This document shows, in pieces, positions 52,958-63,100 of a DNA stretch of 64,000 bases. The position numbers and the translations under genes are program-made. Source of the stretch: Stutzerimonas stutzeri (GTDB lineage Bacteria; Pseudomonadota; Gammaproteobacteria; Pseudomonadales; Pseudomonadaceae). The DNA is taken from assembly GCA_002339675.1 (NCBI GenBank), contig DDKB01000018.1, forward strand, positions 124,001 to 188,000, given 5' to 3'. A model generated the notes under the pieces. That model saw only the letters and a program-made list of their open reading frames with translations. It did not search any database and was not told the origin of the DNA. Each line of letters begins with the position of its first letter. Position 1 is the stretch's first letter.

Positions 52958-54328
52958 ATGGACCCCTCCCCCGCTTTATCATCCAGCTACGCTGCGTCCT
53001 CCTATTTCGCCGATTTCGGCCTGATTCTCTTTGCCCTGTTCCTGGTGCTGCTCAACGGCTTCTTCGTCGCCGCCGAGTTCGCCATGGTCAAGCTGCGTGC
53101 CACCAAGGTCGAAGCCATCGCCAAGGAGCACGGCTGGCGTGGCCATATCCTGCGCCGCGTGCACCACCAACTGGACGCCTACCTCTCGGCCTGCCAGCTG
53201 GGCATCACCCTGGCCTCGCTCGGCCTGGGCTGGGTGGGCGAGCCGGCCTTCGCCCACCTGCTCGAGCCGCTGCTCGCCGCACTGGGCATCGAGTCACAAG
53301 CTGTGGTGCATGGCATCGCCTTCTTCACCGCGTTTTTCATCATTTCCTATCTGCACATCGTCGTCGGCGAGCTTGCGCCCAAGTCCTGGGCGATCCGCAA
53401 GCCGGAACTGCTGTCGCTGTGGACGGCTGCACCGCTGTACCTGTTCTACTGGGCGATGTACCCGGCTATCTATCTGCTCAACGCCAGCGCCAACGCCATC
53501 CTGCGCATTGCCGGGCAAGGCGAGCCCGGCAGCCACCACGAGCATCATTACAGCCACGATGAACTCAAGCTGATCCTTCACTCCAACCGCGCCCTCGACC
53601 CGGCGAACCAGGACATCAAGGTGCTGGCCTCGGCAGTAGAGATGAGCGAACTCGAGGTGGCCGACTGGGCCAACTCGCGCGAGGACCTGTTACAGCTGGA
53701 CCATGACGCGTCGCTGGCGCAGATCCTGGAGCTGATTCGCCGGCACAAGTACAGCCGCTATCCGGTGTTCAACAGCGAACAGGGCGACTACATCGGCCTG
53801 CTGCATATCAAGGACCTGCTGCTGGCGCTGGCCGCCGATGCGCAACTGGCCGACCATTTCGACCTCGCCGCGCTGCTGCGGCCGCTGGACAGGGTCTCGC
53901 GCCACCTGCCGCTCAGCACCCTGCTCGAGCAGCTGCGCCAAGGCGGCGCGCATTTCGTGCTGGTGGAGGAAGGCGACCACAAGGTGGTGGGCTTCCTGAC
54001 CATGGAGGACGTGCTCGAAGTGCTGGTCGGCGACATCCAGGACGAACACCGCAAGGCCGAGCGCGGGATCCTTGCCTACCAACCCGGCAAGCTGCTGGTG
54101 CGCGGCGACACGCCGCTGTACAAGGTCGAGCGTCTGTTGCACGTCGACCTTGATCACATCGAAGCCGATACCCTCGCCGGGCTCGTTTATGAAACCCTCA
54201 AGCGCGTCCCCGAGGAAAACGAAGTCCTGCGGGTGGACGATCTGCAGGTCGTCATCAAGAAAATGCGCGGGCCGAAGATCGTGTTGGCCAAGGTGTTGAA
54301 GACTGAAGAGCCGGGCGTGGACGGGTAG
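52958..54328 (+). CDS. CNNM/CorC-family transporter (hemolysin-like)
   Basis: This 456-residue membrane protein has an N-terminal CNNM domain (DUF21, four hydrophobic segments; LNGFFVAAEFAMVKLRATKVE and GITLASLGLGWVGEPAFA), a pair of CBS domains (about 220-345; YSRYPVFNSEQGDYIGLLHIKDLL, FLTMEDVLEVLVGDIQDE) and a C-terminal CorC_HlyC domain (ADTLAGLVYETLKRVPEENE). Such proteins export magnesium or other divalent ions. The 'hemolysin' name is historical. The start is uncertain: this ATG and a GTG at 52913 are both in frame, and neither has a strong ribosome binding site. Confidence 0.87.
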   Translation: MDPSPALSSSYAASSYFADFGLILFALFLVLLNGFFVAAEFAMVKLRATKVEAIAKEHGWRGHILRRVHHQLDAYLSACQLGITLASLGLGWVGEPAFAHLLEPLLAALGIESQAVVHGIAFFTAFFIISYLHIVVGELAPKSWAIRKPELLSLWTAAPLYLFYWAMYPAIYLLNASANAILRIAGQGEPGSHHEHHYSHDELKLILHSNRALDPANQDIKVLASAVEMSELEVADWANSREDLLQLDHDASLAQILELIRRHKYSRYPVFNSEQGDYIGLLHIKDLLLALAADAQLADHFDLAALLRPLDRVSRHLPLSTLLEQLRQGGAHFVLVEEGDHKVVGFLTMEDVLEVLVGDIQDEHRKAERGILAYQPGKLLVRGDTPLYKVERLLHVDLDHIEADTLAGLVYETLKRVPEENEVLRVDDLQVVIKKMRGPKIVLAKVLKTEEPGVDG

Positions 54329-54382
54329 CACCAACCGCACGCGTTCCTGACGGTGCCCGTCCGCACCGGCGCGCATGTAGAG

Positions 54383-54408
54383 AGGCACTTTTCGGGGTGC
54401 CTTTTTTT
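54383..54408 (+). terminator. Terminator after the CNNM/CorC gene
   Basis: AGGCAC and GTGCCT pair around an eight-base loop and are followed by a run of seven T residues. It lies about 55 bases after the stop codon. Confidence 0.85.
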
Positions 54409-54782
54409 GCGGTTGGATATCAGCCGTTCGGCTAGTGGCACAGTGCCCGCGAATCTTCCAACCTGCGTGCAGCCACCCCGGTATTAATCCCTTACATTTC
54501 GTCGGAAAACACCTGCCCAGCCCTGCCCCGGGCTCAACATTTGCTGAAGCACCCGATAACGACAAGAAACCATCACTGCATTCCGCGTCCTGCGGGTGCA
54601 GCAGCAGGTCACCCCGGCCAGGTACGGTCGGTTTACTGACGACTCGCCTCTTTTGGATATCGATGCGATCGGAGCACTTCTCTGTGCTTTGAGGGATCAC
54701 TGCGCCCGTGCGAAACGCTATTCGCTCCACCGGATGCCGGCCGCAGGCCAGGCGTGACCTAGACCCGATCGCAGACGAATCA
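54409..54782. other. Upstream region of the surface-protein operon
   Basis: About 370 bases hold no supported gene. An in-frame ATG at 54708 upstream of the TolC-like gene encodes a leader without export features, so I treat that part as untranslated. A strong promoter could not be identified; TGGCAC at 54436 resembles half of a sigma54 site, but its partner is poor. The T-rich stretch around 54650 may contribute a -10 element. Confidence 0.4.
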
Positions 54783-56303
54783 ATGAAGCACCTGACCCCG
54801 ACCAAGCTGACCCTTGCCCTCGTGACCGCGCTGAGCCTGACGGCTTGCTCGAGCATCGAGCCGCGTCCTTTCACCGAACAGGCGCTGGCCGAGCAGGGGC
54901 GCGCTGACCTCAGCGCCGCCCAGGCGGATGTCGAGCCGATTGTCGGCGCGCTGTCGCTCGATCAGGCGCTGGCTCGCGCGCTCAAGTACAACCTCGATCG
55001 CCGTGCGCGGATGATGGAGCAGGCGCTGGCCTTCCAGCAGCTCGACGTGGCCCGCTACGACATGCTGCCCAAGCTGCTTGCACAAGCCGGCTACACCTCG
55101 CGCAACAACGACAAGATCAGCCAGAGCCGCAATGCCGAGGATGGCTCGCTCTCCGAATCGCGCTTCATCTCCCAGGAGCGTGACCACACTGTCAGCTCGC
55201 TGGGCCTGAGCTGGAACATGCTGGACCTCGGCATGGGCTACTACGGCGCGCGCCAACAGGCCGACCGGGTGCTGATCGCCAGCGAGAAACGCCGCAAGGC
55301 CATGCACCTGCTCATGCAGGATGTGCGCACCGCCTTCTGGCGTGCCGTCAGCGCGCAGAAGCTGCAGGCCGACGTGCATGCCGCGACCCTGATGGCCGAG
55401 GAAGCGCTCGCCGACGCGCGCCAGGCCGAGGCCGAGCGCCTGCGCAACCCGCTCGACTCGCTGCGCTACCAGCGCCAGGTGCTGGAAAACCTGCGCCTGC
55501 TCGAAGCCATCGAGCAGGAGCTGTCCACCGCGCAGACCGAGCTGGCGGCACTGATCAATGCGCCGATCGGCCAGCCGATCACCCTGGTCGAGCCCGAATT
55601 TGCCCTCGATCGCTTAGCGCTCGAGGTGCCGGTCGCGACCATGGAAGAAGTCGCCATGACCGCCAACCCGGACGTGCGCGAGCAGCACTACAACGCCCGC
55701 ATCGCCCGTGAAGAGACACGCAAGACGCTGGTACGCCTGTTCCCGAGCCTGAACTTCAGCTATGGCGTGAACTACGACACCGACAGCTACCTGGTGAACC
55801 GTCAGTGGAACGAGGCCGGTGTGCAGCTCTCGTTCAACCTGTTCAACTTGCTCACCGGCCCGACGCAAATGAAGCTGGCCGAAGCCGGCGTCATGCTCGC
55901 CGACCAGCGGCGCGTCTCGGCGCAGATGGCCGTGCTCGCGCAGGTCCACCTGGCTCGCCAGCAGCTGCTCAACGCCCAGCACCAGTTCGAGCGCGCCGAT
56001 GCCATCTGGCAGATCGACCACCGTATCAGCGAGCACATGGACAATCGCGAGGCGATCCAGGTACAGAGCAAGCTCGACCGAGTCGCCAACCAGACGACCG
56101 CCATCCTCAGCCTGCTGCGCCGCTACCAGGCGCTGGCGCAAGCGCAGACCGCCGAGGCGCGGCTGCAGGCAACCCTTGGCGTGGAACCAGAAATCGGCAG
56201 CGTCAGTGACCAGTCGCTCGGTGCCCTGACCAACTCGCTGACCGCCAGCCATGGTGGCTGGGATCAACTGGCCGCACGCGCAGCCAAGGACGCCTCGCAA
56301 TGA
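54783..56303 (+). CDS. TolC-family outer-membrane factor, lipoprotein
   Basis: This 506-residue protein should form the trimeric outer-membrane channel of an export system. A signal peptide with lipobox SLTACSS (cysteine about residue 22) precedes two OEP-type domains. The first contains VGALSLDQALARALKYNLD, typical of the TolC start, and SWNMLDLGMGYYGARQQAD. The second contains QLSFNLFNLLTGPTQMKLAEAG. Helical tunnel segments are long and charged. Its last four bases overlap the adaptor gene (ATGA), so it is the first gene of an operon that continues with the adaptor and the giant surface protein. Confidence 0.87.
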   Translation: MKHLTPTKLTLALVTALSLTACSSIEPRPFTEQALAEQGRADLSAAQADVEPIVGALSLDQALARALKYNLDRRARMMEQALAFQQLDVARYDMLPKLLAQAGYTSRNNDKISQSRNAEDGSLSESRFISQERDHTVSSLGLSWNMLDLGMGYYGARQQADRVLIASEKRRKAMHLLMQDVRTAFWRAVSAQKLQADVHAATLMAEEALADARQAEAERLRNPLDSLRYQRQVLENLRLLEAIEQELSTAQTELAALINAPIGQPITLVEPEFALDRLALEVPVATMEEVAMTANPDVREQHYNARIAREETRKTLVRLFPSLNFSYGVNYDTDSYLVNRQWNEAGVQLSFNLFNLLTGPTQMKLAEAGVMLADQRRVSAQMAVLAQVHLARQQLLNAQHQFERADAIWQIDHRISEHMDNREAIQVQSKLDRVANQTTAILSLLRRYQALAQAQTAEARLQATLGVEPEIGSVSDQSLGALTNSLTASHGGWDQLAARAAKDASQ

Positions 56304-57064
56304 AAACCTCGACCCTCATCGCCATGCTTGTCGCGATAGGCGCCGCGTCTGCGCAGGCACAAGAGGCGGCGGACGCACCTTCGCGTGCCGGCTTCGATCG
56401 CCAGGAAATCCGTGCCCAGCTGCTGCCCCGCCAGTTCACCACCCTGGCCGCCGAAATCGGCGCCAAGGTCAACAAACTGACGGTGCCCGAGGGCGGCGCG
56501 TTCAAGGCCGGCCAGGCATTGGTCAGCTTCGATTGCAGCGTGCAGCAGGCCATGCTGCAAAAGGCCCGCGCGGAGCTGAACGCCGCCGAGGCCACCGACA
56601 AAGCGAACAAGCGCCTGGCCGAACTCAACTCGATCGGCCAGTTGGAAGTGGACCTTGGCCATGCCGGGCGCCAGAAGGCCGTCGCCGAAGTCGGAGCGCA
56701 GCAGGCGGTGCTCGGCAAGTGCACCATCGCCGCGCCCTTCGCCGGGCGCATCGCCGAGCAGAAAGTCCGCGAGCAGCAGTTCGTCCAGCCCGGCCAGCCC
56801 TTGCTGGACATCTTCGACGACAGCGTGCTGGAACTCGAATTCCTGGTGCCCTCGGCCTGGCTCGTCTGGCTGCGTAATGGCCAGACCTTCGAGGTGGAAA
56901 TCGACGAAACCGGCAAGCGCTACCCCGCACGCTTCGAACGCATTGGGGCGCGGGTCGACCCGGTCAGCCAGTCGGTGAAGGTCGCCGCGGCCATCGATGG
57001 GCGCTTCCCCGAATTGATAGCGGGCATGAGTGGCCGCGTCATGGTCAACGCACCGACGCGCTAA
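56300..57064 (+). CDS. HlyD/RND-type periplasmic adaptor, short
   Basis: This 254-residue adaptor has a cleavable signal peptide (TLIAMLVAIGAASAQA) rather than an N-terminal transmembrane anchor. It contains half a lipoyl domain (LAAEIGAKVNKLTVPEGGAFKAGQALVSFD), a short helical hairpin (about 75-120), the second lipoyl half (CTIAAPFAGRIAEQKVREQQFVQPGQPLLDI) and a beta-barrel part. The hairpin is much shorter than in LapC/HlyD adaptors of type I systems. It is translationally coupled to the TolC-like gene and lies 50 bases before the giant surface protein. No ATPase or RND pump gene is adjacent on this side. Confidence 0.83.
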   Translation: MKTSTLIAMLVAIGAASAQAQEAADAPSRAGFDRQEIRAQLLPRQFTTLAAEIGAKVNKLTVPEGGAFKAGQALVSFDCSVQQAMLQKARAELNAAEATDKANKRLAELNSIGQLEVDLGHAGRQKAVAEVGAQQAVLGKCTIAAPFAGRIAEQKVREQQFVQPGQPLLDIFDDSVLELEFLVPSAWLVWLRNGQTFEVEIDETGKRYPARFERIGARVDPVSQSVKVAAAIDGRFPELIAGMSGRVMVNAPTR

Positions 57065-57114
57065 CCGAACCCAACTGCATACCTGCACCCGAGCCGCCAG
57101 CACAGAGGTCCGCC

Positions 57115-60100
57115 ATGGACGATCACCGCACACCGAGTCATAACGCCCGCCGCAGCCTGGTGGCACGCCGCCCTCAGCTCATGGCGCTCGAGCAACGTTT
57201 CGTTTTCGACGGTGCAGGTGCCGCCGAAGTCGCGGATGCCGTCACCAGCCCGGCGCATGCCGAACCGGCCGCTGCGCCGGAAAAACCGGCTGTGGTCGAG
57301 CGCGTCGATGTGCAATTGCCAGCGCCAGACGCGTCGGCAGCCGTCGAGGCGCCCGATCTGTTCCGGCCCGCGACGGGCGACGCCACCGTTCGTGAAGCCT
57401 CGCAGAAGGCCTCCGAGCAGATCCGGCAGTTCCTCGCGCAGGCCAGCGATGCGCAGCTGTTCGAGCTGTTCCACGGTGACCAGGCCGAGCCCGGCGAAGC
57501 CTGGGCCGCCGAGCTCGATAACCTGCGCACCGCGATCGGCAACGGCTCGCTGGAGATCGGTGTCAGCCTGCTGGACAACGCCGAAATCCAGGGCGCGCTG
57601 GCGGCCTACGCCGCGCAGGGCCCGGACGGCGAACCGGTGATCTACCTCAACCGCGACTGGCTCGGCGTGCTCGATGCCACGCAGGTCACGAAACTCCTGG
57701 TCGAGGAATACGGCCACCACCTCGATCATCTGCTCAACCCGGGCGGCGACACGGCTGGTGATGAAGGCCAGCGCTTCGCTGCCGAGGTCAATGGCGACGA
57801 CACCAGCGGGCTCGGGTTCGCCGCGGATGATGACCACGGCACGCTCGCGGTCGAAGGCCACTCGACGGATGTCGAATTCGCCAACCTGACCTTCACCAAC
57901 GCCTACGAGGTCAACACCGCCACCACCCCGGCGGGCAAGGAATCCAACAGCCACGACTACATCAACAGCTCGCTCGGCCAGGTGCAGGTAACCGACGCCA
58001 TCAACAGCCGCTTCTTCAGCGGTAACGACGTCTCGGCTACGGCGCTGACCATTGGCGCGAACACCTACTACGGCTGGATCAGCCGGCCGATCAAAAGTGG
58101 CGGCGTGGTGCGCGGTTTCTACTTCTGGACCGATGTCGACTTCAACTCGCTGGCAGCGGCTCAGGCCGACGGCAACATGGACGGCGACAGCAACGTCAGC
58201 GACAACCGCGCCTTCCTGCTGGTGGTCGACCAGGCCTGGTTCGACAGCGTCGGCTGGAAGAACCAGGCGCTGAACATCAAGAACGTGGGCTCCTCGTCCG
58301 ACCGCGTCGATTCGGCGCTCAACAGTTTTGTCGGCGCTCCCGTCGCGCCGGCCGCGAACGCCGACGTCGCCAACGGCACGCCGGGCTCCGCAGGCGGCGC
58401 GGCGGTGGAGGCGGGCGGCGTCAACAACGGCACCGCCGGCAGCGCAGCCATCGGCAATGTGCTGACCAACGACACGTCCAGGGACAGCAAGACGGTCAGC
58501 GCCGTTGGCACCGGTTCGGCGAGCCAGGCGGTCAGCAGCGCCACCACCTCGGCCAACGGCACCCAGGTGACTGGCCAGTACGGCACCCTGACCCTCGGCG
58601 CCGACGGCAGTTATCGCTATGTGGTGAACGACGCCAACGCGCAGGTCCAGGCGCTGCGCAGCGCCAGCGACACGCTGGTCGACACCTTCACCTATCGCAT
58701 GACCGACGCCTCTGGCGCGACGGCCACCACCACGCTCAGCGTGACCATCCAGGGCGCCAACGACGCGCCGGTGGCAGGCAACGATTACAACGTGGCGAAG
58801 GAGTCGATTGCTGCGTCCGGTCAGTACACCAGTGCCGACACGACCGGCAGCTTGGCGACAGGCAATGTGCTGGCGAACGACACGGATGTGGATCGCGGTG
58901 ATACGAAGACGATTGCAGACCTGACAGGCAGCGCCGTGGTCGGCGCCGTGAGCACGACGACAACCGCTGCAACGCTGGTCTTCACGCCTGGCACTACCTT
59001 CAATCCGATCGGCAACGGCGACAAGGCTTGGATTCTGGTCAACGGAACCTACCGTGCAATGTTCAGCAGTACGGGCGTCCAGATAACCGCAACCAGCGGC
59101 TATGACAGCACTGCACGAACGATCTCGCTAAGTGCAACGCCTGCAACCTATTACGATGGCGGCAGCCGCGTTGCGATCGCCACGCTAGATGGGCAAAAGA
59201 TCGGATTCAAAAGCACCACCGATACGACAACCACCGGCACCAACTCGATGAAGATCGGCGACGTCGCGACGTCGCAGAGTACCGGCAAATCCACCATCAC
59301 CTTGACGCCAAGCAGCACAACCGGGCTGATTGCAACGGGAATGCTTGTAGCCGGCACCGGTGTCCAGGCTGACACTTACGTACAAAGCGTGACGTATGAC
59401 GCCGCCGGCAAGCCTACGTCCATCTTGCTCAACAAGACCATGACCGGTTCGGCGAACACAACGCTGTCGTTCTACGCTGCGACCGGCACGACTATCACCG
59501 GCCAGTACGGCTCGCTCCAGCTCAACGCGGATGGCAGCTATACCTACACGCCGACCGCCAACAACACCGCGCTCAGCGAGGGCCAGTCGGGCAACGAGCA
59601 GTTTCAGTACCAGATGCGCGACGCCAGCGGCACGACCAGCAGCGCCACGCTGTTCATCACCGTCTACGGCTCGGGTAGCAACGACCCGGACGCCGTGAAC
59701 GATGCGGTGGAGGCCACCGAAGCCGGCGGCACCGCCAATGGCGCCGCCGGGGTCAACCCGACGGGCTCGAACCTGCTGAGCAACGACCGCAACGGCGCCA
59801 ATCTGGTCGTCTCGGCCCGCGCCACCGACAGCAGCGCCAGCACCGCCATCGGCACCAACACCGTGCTGGTCGGCCGCTACGGCACCCTGACGCTGAGCAG
59901 CAACGGCAGCTATAGCTATGCCGTCGACAACAGCAACCCCACCGTGCAGGCGCTGCGTGACAACAGTGCCACGCTGAGCGAGACCTTTCTCTACACCGTC
60001 GAGAACGGCCAGACCGCCAGCGGCGTGCGCCTGCAGGACACTGCCACCCTCACCGTGACGATCCGTGGCGCCAACGACGCCCCGGTCGCCGGCGACACCA

Positions 60101-63100
60101 GCGCCAGCGCCCTCGAAGCCGGCGGTGTGAACAACGGCACGGCCGGCTACAACCCGAGCGGTAACGTGCTCAATGCCGTGACCGACGTCGATGATGCCCG
60201 CAGCGAACTGCGCGTCACCGCCGTGCGCACCGGCGGTGTGGAAGGCAGCGGCAGCCCCGGCACAGTCGGCAGCGCACTGGCCGGCCAGTACGGCTCGCTG
60301 ACAATCAATGCCGACGGCAGCTGGACCTATACCGTCAATAACAACAACCCCACCGTCCAGGCGCTCAGCCCCGGTCAGACGCTGACCGAACGCTTCAACT
60401 ACACCGTCACCGATCGCTCCGGCACCGGCCTGTCCGACATGGCCGTGCTGACCCTGACTATCGACGGCGCCGCTGACACCGTCGCGGTCAACAGCGTGTT
60501 CGTCAACGAAGCCTCGCCCTATGCCGTGTTTACCGTCAGCGGCAGCACCGGTGTGGCTGTCAGCCTGTCGCTCAGCGACAGCGCCGGCCTGCCCGCCAGC
60601 GACGCCCGCGCCACCCTCGGCATCGACCTGGACACAGCCCTGGAGTACTACAACGGCAGCGCCTGGGTGGGCTACACACCGGGCAGCCAGGTTGTCATCC
60701 CGAGTGGCGAAGAGCTCCTGGTTCGCGTCGCGATCAACCAGGACAACGTCCATGAAGGCAACGAATCCTTCACACTGACGGCCACCACGGCGAGCGGCAG
60801 CAGCGTCGGCTTCGGCACCATCAACGATGAAGGCGAAGGCGACCGGTACACCGGCAGCAATACCAGCGGCATGCCGGACAGCGTCGGCAGCTTCGATGAC
60901 GACCGGCCGACGCTGAGCGTCTCCAGCCCGTCGACGGTCGAGGGCGGCTACGCCGAGTTCCTGGTCAGCCTCGACAAGCTGAGCAGCAACCCGGTCATCT
61001 TCAGCCCGAGCCTGGTGAGCGGCAGCGCCAGCATCGGTATCGACACCAGCAACAGCCTTGAACGCTTCGATGGCAATGCCTGGGTCATGGTGAGCGGGCC
61101 GGTCGGCATCGCCGCTGGCGAGCTGTCGGTTCGCCTGCGCGTCGCCACCTTGGACGACAGTGCCGTCGAGCCCGTCGAGGCCTTCACGCTGCTGACCGGC
61201 CCTGTCTCTGGCGGCACCGTGACCAACCTGGTCGGCGCAGAGGGCATCGCCACCATCACCGACAACGATTTCGCCGCGCCGACCAGCGGTGCACCGGTGG
61301 CCGACGACGACAGCCTCACGGCCAGCGAAGACACGCCGGCCACTTACACCGCCGCGCAACTGCTCGGCAACGACAGCGACCCGGACCATGACCCGCTCGC
61401 CATCGCTTCGGTCACCCGCGGTACCGGTGGCGACGTGGTGCTCAACCAAGACGGCTCCGTCACCTTCACCCCCGATGCCAACTTCAACGGCACCGCGACC
61501 TTCACCTACACCGTCACCGACGGCAGCCTGACCTCCCATGCCGCCAGCGTCGCCGTAACTGTCGCCGCTGTATCCGCTCCGGCCCATCCGGCCGTGATCG
61601 GCGGCACCGACACGGGTTACGTCACCGAAGACCTGAACGTCAACGGCCAGGGCAACCTGACCACTGGCGGCACCCTGACCGTGACCGATCCTGACGCGGG
61701 CGAGGCGGGCTTCTCCGGCACAGTCACGCCGGCAAATGGCACGCTCGGCAGCCTGACCATTTCCACGAACGGCACCTGGACCTACAGTGTGCCGAACACG
61801 CTGGTGCAGTACCTCAAGGCTGGTGAGACCAAGACTGAAAGCTTCACAGTGCGATCGATCGACGGCACCCAACACACGGTCACCGTCACCGTGAACGGCG
61901 TCAACGATACCGCGCAGATCGGCGGCACCGACACCGGCGCCGTCACCGAAAACCTGAACGTCGATGGCCAGGGCAAGCTGACCACCGGCGGCAGCCTGAG
62001 CGTGACCGATCCGGACAGTGGCGAGTCCACCTTCTCCGGCACCGTCACCCCGGCAAACGGCACCCTCGGCAGCTTGGCCATCACCTCGACCGGCAGCTGG
62101 ACTTACAGCGTGCCGAACACGCTGGTGCAGTACCTCAATGCCGGCCAGACCAAAACCGAAACCTTCACCGTCCGCTCGATCGACGGCACGCCACATACCG
62201 TTACCGTGACCATCCACGGGGCGAACGACGCGGCGGTGATTGGCGGTACCGACACCGGCGCCGTCACCGAAGACCTGGACGTCGATGGCCAGGGCAACCT
62301 GACCACCGGCGGCAGCCTGAGCGTGACCGATCCGGACAGTGGCGAGTCCGGCTTCTCCGGCACCGTGACCCCGGCAAACGGCACCCTCGGCAGCCTGACC
62401 ATCACCTCGACCGGCACCTGGACGTACAGCGTGTCGAACACACTCGTGCAGTACCTCAACGCCGGCGAGACCAGGACTGAAAGCTTCACAGTGCGATCGA
62501 TCGATGGCACCCAACACACGTTCACCGTCACCGTGAACGGCGTCAACGATACCGCGCAGATCGGCGGCACCGACACCGGCTCGGTCACCGAAGACCTGAA
62601 CGTCAATGGCCAGGGCAAGCTGACCACCGGCGGCAGCCTGGGCGTGACCGATCCGGACAGTGGCGAGTCCAGCTTCTCCGGTACCGTCACCCCGGCAAAC
62701 GGCACGCTCGGCAACCTGACCATCGCGCCGAACGGCACCTGGACCTACAGCGTCCCGAACACGCTCGTGCAGTACCTCAAGGCCGGTGAGACCAAGACTG
62801 AAACCTTTACCGTCCAGAGCATCGACGGCACGCCGCACACCGTGACGGTCACCGTAAACGGCGTCAGCGATACCGCGCAGATCGGCGGCACCGCCACCGG
62901 TGCGGTCACCGAAGACCTGAACGTCAACGGCCAAGGCAACCTGACCACCAGCGGCACCCTGACCGTGACCGATCCGGACATTGGCGAGTCCAGCTTCTCC
63001 GGCACCGTGACCCCGGCAAACGGCACCCTCGGCAACCTGACCATCGCGCCGAACGGCACCTGGACCTACAGCGTGCCGAATACGCTGGTGCAGTACCTCA

